DNA of 8,702 bases from contig CAYSAG010000216.1 in NCBI GenBank assembly GCA_964428935.1, positions 1 through 8,702 of the forward strand. The letters run 5' to 3'. Position 1 is the first letter of the stretch, and every line of letters starts with the position of its first letter. This document shows positions 6,221-8,702 of this stretch, in pieces. The translations under genes and the position numbers were made by a program. This DNA is from JAADHY01 sp964428935 (GTDB lineage: Bacteria > Planctomycetota > Planctomycetia > Planctomycetales > Planctomycetaceae). Below the pieces are notes generated by a model that worked only from the letters and a program-made list of their open reading frames with translations, was not told the origin of the DNA and searched no databases.

Positions 6221-8134
6221 TCACGCCGTCGCTGGACCTCGCCCCGAGCGGCTCCGCGACCAGCGAGCCCGAACGGCCAGTCCGGCGAACAACGCTCCCA
6301 CGGTCAACCAAACAGCCGTCACCGCGACGCCGCTCGAGAGCCCCAGCCCCGCCGGCAAGTAGCCGACCACCAGAACCACGCCCGCGACGACCAGCGCGTA
6401 CGGCAATTGCGTCTGAACGTGAACCACTTGGTCGCAGCCCGACGCCGCCGCACTCATGATTGTCGTGTCGGAAATCGGTGAGCAGTGGTCACCGAAAATG
6501 GCTCCGTCCAGCACGGCCGCAACCGTCAAGACGCTCGTCACACCGTACGAGCCGCCGTCCAGCTGGAAGGCCACCGGCAACGCCGTCGGCAACAGAATGG
6601 CCATGGTCCCCCAACTGGTGCCCGTCGAAAACGAGCAGACGCAGGACACGACAAACACCAAAGCCGGAAACAGCGGAGGCCAAAGCCGTTGCCCGAGCAG
6701 CTCGGCCAAGTACGCTCCCGTCTGCAGCTCGTCGCACGTTTGCTTCAGCCCCCACGCCAGCAAGAGCACACTGACGGGAAGAGCGGCCGACTGCAGCCCG
6801 CACCACAGGTAGCGTGCGAGCTGACCGGCCGAGCACCCAGCCAGCTGCCAAGCCAGCAGCAAGGACGTCGCCAAGCACAGCCCAGACGCCTCGGCCAGCA
6901 ACCGAATGCTGTCCGCCTGGCTCAGCACCCGCTGCCAGTACTCGAAACTGAACACCCCGGCTTCCACCACCGACAACTGACGGTAGCCGCCGCCGTCGAC
7001 CCACATTCCCGCCAGAAAGAACACGACCAGCAGCAAGAGCGGACCAACGGCCAGCCAAAACAACCCGGCCGACTCGTCCAGCTTGCCCGGGACCGACCGC
7101 TTGGTGGTGCCCCCGGCCAAACGGCCAGCCCGGTCGGGCGTGGAACCGTCCGCGTTGTCGCCGGACGCCCACCGGCTGGACCCGGAACGGTCCCAGTCGG
7201 ACGGGCCGCATGACCCGCTGGGCCTTGCCGGCTCTTCGACGCCTCCTCGGCCGCCGCAGCTCCCTTCCTGCCGTCGCTCCCGCTCGGCCTCGGACCAAGC
7301 CAGACGCTCCTCGCGAGCCATTGGCCCGAAGTCCAGCCCCGTCAGGCCAATCAACAGCACGAAGGCCAGCATGGCCAAGCAGTAAAAGCGAAAGACAACG
7401 GCGTCCAAGAAAATGCCGTAGCCGTTCTTGTCGATTCCAAGCGACTGTGCCAACTCGCCCAGCAGCCCGACCTCGTAGCCAATCCACGTGCTCAACAGCG
7501 CCAGCCCCGACACGGGCGCGGCCGTCGCGTCGACAATGAACGCCAGCTTGGCCCGGCTCACACCGTGCCGGTCCGCAACCGGACGAAACGTCGAGCCCAC
7601 AATCATGCTGTTGGCGTAGTCGTCAATGAAAACGACCAGCCCGGCCAGAAAAGTGACGACCTGAGCGGAACGCCGGGAGCGAGCAAGCCGCTGCAGTCGG
7701 TCGGCCAGAGCCTGCAGTCCGCCCGAGCCGGCCATGACGGCAATGGCTGTCATGACGAAGACCACGTAAGCCAGAATCAGCAGGCTGTCGACCCGAACGT
7801 GCCACTGGTCCACGTCCAGGACCGACTGCGTCAACGCTCGACCCGCGACGGCCAAGCCGCTCACCAGGCCAACCACCCCGAGGCCGCTCTGCCACGCCGC
7901 CAGAAGTCCGCCAACCAGAATGGCAGCCAGCAGGCTGGTGTAGAGCCGCCGGGTCGCCAGGGCCAGTCCAATGGCCAGAAGAGGCGGCAGAATGGAGTAC
8001 CACGCTGGTTGTGTGACGTGTGTGGCGGGAGCCACCGCCCCCAACAGCGGTGCCGACACCACCAGCAAAACGGCCGGTGCTGCCGAGCGCAGCCGAACAA
8101 GAGCTGTTGTCGTACGACCGCCTTTCTCGCTCAC
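6221..8134 (-). CDS. nhaC: NhaC-family Na+/H+ antiporter
   Basis: This is a polytopic inner-membrane protein of the NhaC antiporter family, expected to exchange Na+ for H+ in pH and sodium homeostasis. From GTG 8134 it is 637 aa; TTG 8191 would add 19 residues, and neither start has a clear ribosome binding site. Hydrophobic segments begin near residue 20. Family motifs are FIDDYANSMIVGSTFRPVADRHGVSRAKL (split: FIDDYANS 169-176, then FRPVADRHGVSRAKL 183-197), DATAAPVSGLALLSTW (202-217), FSTGTSWGTMAILLP (502-516) and LDGAIFGDHCSPISDTTIMSA (split: LDGAIFGDHC 542-551, SPISDTTIMSA 552-562). Residues about 269-354 are a long charged, Gly/Ser-rich loop between membrane segments, making it longer than typical members (roughly 450-530 aa). 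Substrate specificity within the family is inferred. The gene is convergent with the dehydratase and divergent from the transposase. Confidence 0.9.
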   Translation of the reverse strand: MSEKGGRTTTALVRLRSAAPAVLLVVSAPLLGAVAPATHVTQPAWYSILPPLLAIGLALATRRLYTSLLAAILVGGLLAAWQSGLGVVGLVSGLAVAGRALTQSVLDVDQWHVRVDSLLILAYVVFVMTAIAVMAGSGGLQALADRLQRLARSRRSAQVVTFLAGLVVFIDDYANSMIVGSTFRPVADRHGVSRAKLAFIVDATAAPVSGLALLSTWIGYEVGLLGELAQSLGIDKNGYGIFLDAVVFRFYCLAMLAFVLLIGLTGLDFGPMAREERLAWSEAERERRQEGSCGGRGGVEEPARPSGSCGPSDWDRSGSSRWASGDNADGSTPDRAGRLAGGTTKRSVPGKLDESAGLFWLAVGPLLLLVVFFLAGMWVDGGGYRQLSVVEAGVFSFEYWQRVLSQADSIRLLAEASGLCLATSLLLAWQLAGCSAGQLARYLWCGLQSAALPVSVLLLAWGLKQTCDELQTGAYLAELLGQRLWPPLFPALVFVVSCVCSFSTGTSWGTMAILLPTALPVAFQLDGGSYGVTSVLTVAAVLDGAIFGDHCSPISDTTIMSAAASGCDQVVHVQTQLPYALVVAGVVLVVGYLPAGLGLSSGVAVTAVWLTVGALFAGLAVRARWSRSRSGRGPATA

Positions 8135-8234
8135 GGTTTTGCCGACCACGCTGTGCTGACCGACGACGCGCCGCCAGGCACACGAGTGCAACCGCGCTGG
8201 TGCGCGCTAAGCTCCGGTGCCGGAATAACCGCGA

Positions 8235-8248
8235 CAGTTTGGAAACTG
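8235..8248. repeat. Perfect short inverted repeat at the edge of the mobile segment
   Basis: CAGTTT, two G, then AAACTG forms a perfect 14-nt palindrome-like hairpin. CCG/CGG just outside can extend it with a small bulge. It lies where composition shifts from host-like GC-rich DNA to the lower-GC transposase leader, so it could belong to an insertion-sequence end or to the antiporter promoter region. Confidence 0.35.
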
Positions 8249-8279
8249 CGGTGGACTCAATCGAGCGAAAATGAGAAAA

Positions 8280-8328
8280 CTCCTCAGCCAGGGGGAAGTT
8301 GAACACCAATCCCGTCCTGACTGAGGAG
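8280..8328. repeat. 13-bp inverted repeat in the transposase leader
   Basis: CTCCTCAGCCAGG (8280-8292) pairs with CCTGACTGAGGAG (8316-8328), 12 of 13 positions, around a 23-nt loop. The right arm contains a GAGGAGG purine run. No T tract follows. It may be a subterminal repeat of the insertion sequence or an RNA structure in the 5' leader of the transposase gene, which starts 55 nt further on. Confidence 0.45.
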
Positions 8329-8383
8329 GTCAAGGATGACATTTCAGTTGTACGGAGGATACCGTCCGGAGGTGTAAGAGGCA

Positions 8384-8702
8384 ATGCGAAAGCTCTTCGA
8401 CAGCCTGTCGGAGAAGGATCGGCGCCGGTACGCAGCGCCCGAAGCGCGGAAGTTGGGCCACGGAGGCATCACGTATTTGGCAAGAGTATTCGGCTGCAGC
8501 CAGGATGTGATTTACCGAGGCTTGAAAGAGCTGGAGCAGCTTTCGGACGACCCGGCCGGGGACCGGATTCGTCGTCCGGGCGGAGGACGGAAAAAGCGGT
8601 TCTGCTCAGAACTGCGCGCGGTAAGTAATCCAGGTCGACGGCCGCGGCCTCGGCTCCGGCTCAACAAACGGGGCCGCCCCGCCCGCCCTCGCCGGCGCCT
8701 CG
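8384..8702 (+). CDS. ISAzo13-like transposase, N-terminal part (partial, possibly truncated)
   Basis: From ATG 8384, the first start after an in-frame stop at 8375, the frame is open to the window end (106 codons). The first 79 residues look like the N-terminus of ISAzo13-family transposases: a SEKDRRRYAA-type helix (9-18), a helix-turn-helix with LGHGGITYLARVFGCS and VIYRGLKEL (24-50), and the diagnostic IRRPGGGRK (62-70). The expected following region, leading to a TrGdP-type motif and then the DDE catalytic domain, is not visible; after residue 79 the translation becomes Arg/Pro-rich and unlike the family. This suggests decay or interruption near 8621, though divergence cannot be ruled out. 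GGAGG at 8368-8372 may be its ribosome binding site. Asp codons include GAT, unlike the neighbouring genes. Confidence 0.72.
   Translation, partial: MRKLFDSLSEKDRRRYAAPEARKLGHGGITYLARVFGCSQDVIYRGLKELEQLSDDPAGDRIRRPGGGRKKRFCSELRAVSNPGRRPRPRLRLNKRGRPARPRRRL

Larger units (their letters stand above)
8222..8702 (+). mobile_element. Partial ISAzo13-like insertion sequence (boundaries uncertain)
   Basis: The extent is inferred from the transposase ORF plus its lower-GC leader. The left boundary of about 8222 is set only by the composition change and the hairpin there. The right end is outside the window or the element breaks off near 8620, where host-like very GC-rich sequence resumes. Terminal repeats and a target-site duplication cannot be judged from one end. 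Confidence 0.4.

Noticed and set aside
8621..8626. GTAAGT, identical to a eukaryotic 5' splice-site consensus, at the point where transposase resemblance fades
   Set aside because: All other genes are bacterial and intron-free; a 6-base match is easily chance, and no group I or II intron structure is seen.
8299..8628. Open frame overlapping the transposase start
   Set aside because: It is out of frame with the recognisable transposase N-terminus and has no motif.

Overview
This is a GC-rich bacterial window (by eye in the low-to-mid 60s percent G+C) with four complete protein-coding genes and the start of a fifth. The lineage cannot be fixed from sequence alone. A planctomycete is my best guess: the first gene matches, from memory, a secreted or membrane-anchored serine-hydrolase-like family of planctomycetes, genes are widely spaced, and ISAzo13-type transposases are common there.

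Layout from left to right. Positions 160-1587 (minus) encode a membrane-anchored alpha/beta-hydrolase-like protein of unknown substrate. About 840 bases without a recognisable gene follow. Positions 2428-3420 (minus) encode quinolinate synthase NadA, of NAD biosynthesis. A 619-base divergent intergenic region separates nadA from 4040-6016 (plus), a YjhG/YagF-family sugar-acid (D-xylonate-type) dehydratase. Next, convergent to it, 6221-8134 (minus; possibly starting at 8191) encodes an NhaC-family Na+/H+ antiporter with an unusual hydrophilic loop. Upstream of and divergent from the antiporter, a lower-GC segment from about 8222 carries two hairpins and the 5' part of an ISAzo13-like transposase gene (from 8384). 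That reading frame stays open to the window edge, but family resemblance fades near 8620.

The genes do not form an obvious operon or a single pathway. NadA and the dehydratase are both expected to carry iron-sulfur clusters and share one divergent control region. That region holds a degenerate 10-bp tandem array and an operator-like dyad just upstream of the dehydratase.

At the whole-window scale, GATC is almost absent: I find one copy, inside the transposase ORF. Isoleucine is mostly encoded by ATT despite the high GC. I found no CRISPR array, tRNA, rRNA or convincing novel multi-gene system; the most unusual signals are the word avoidance, the control-region repeats and the uncharacterised hydrolase.
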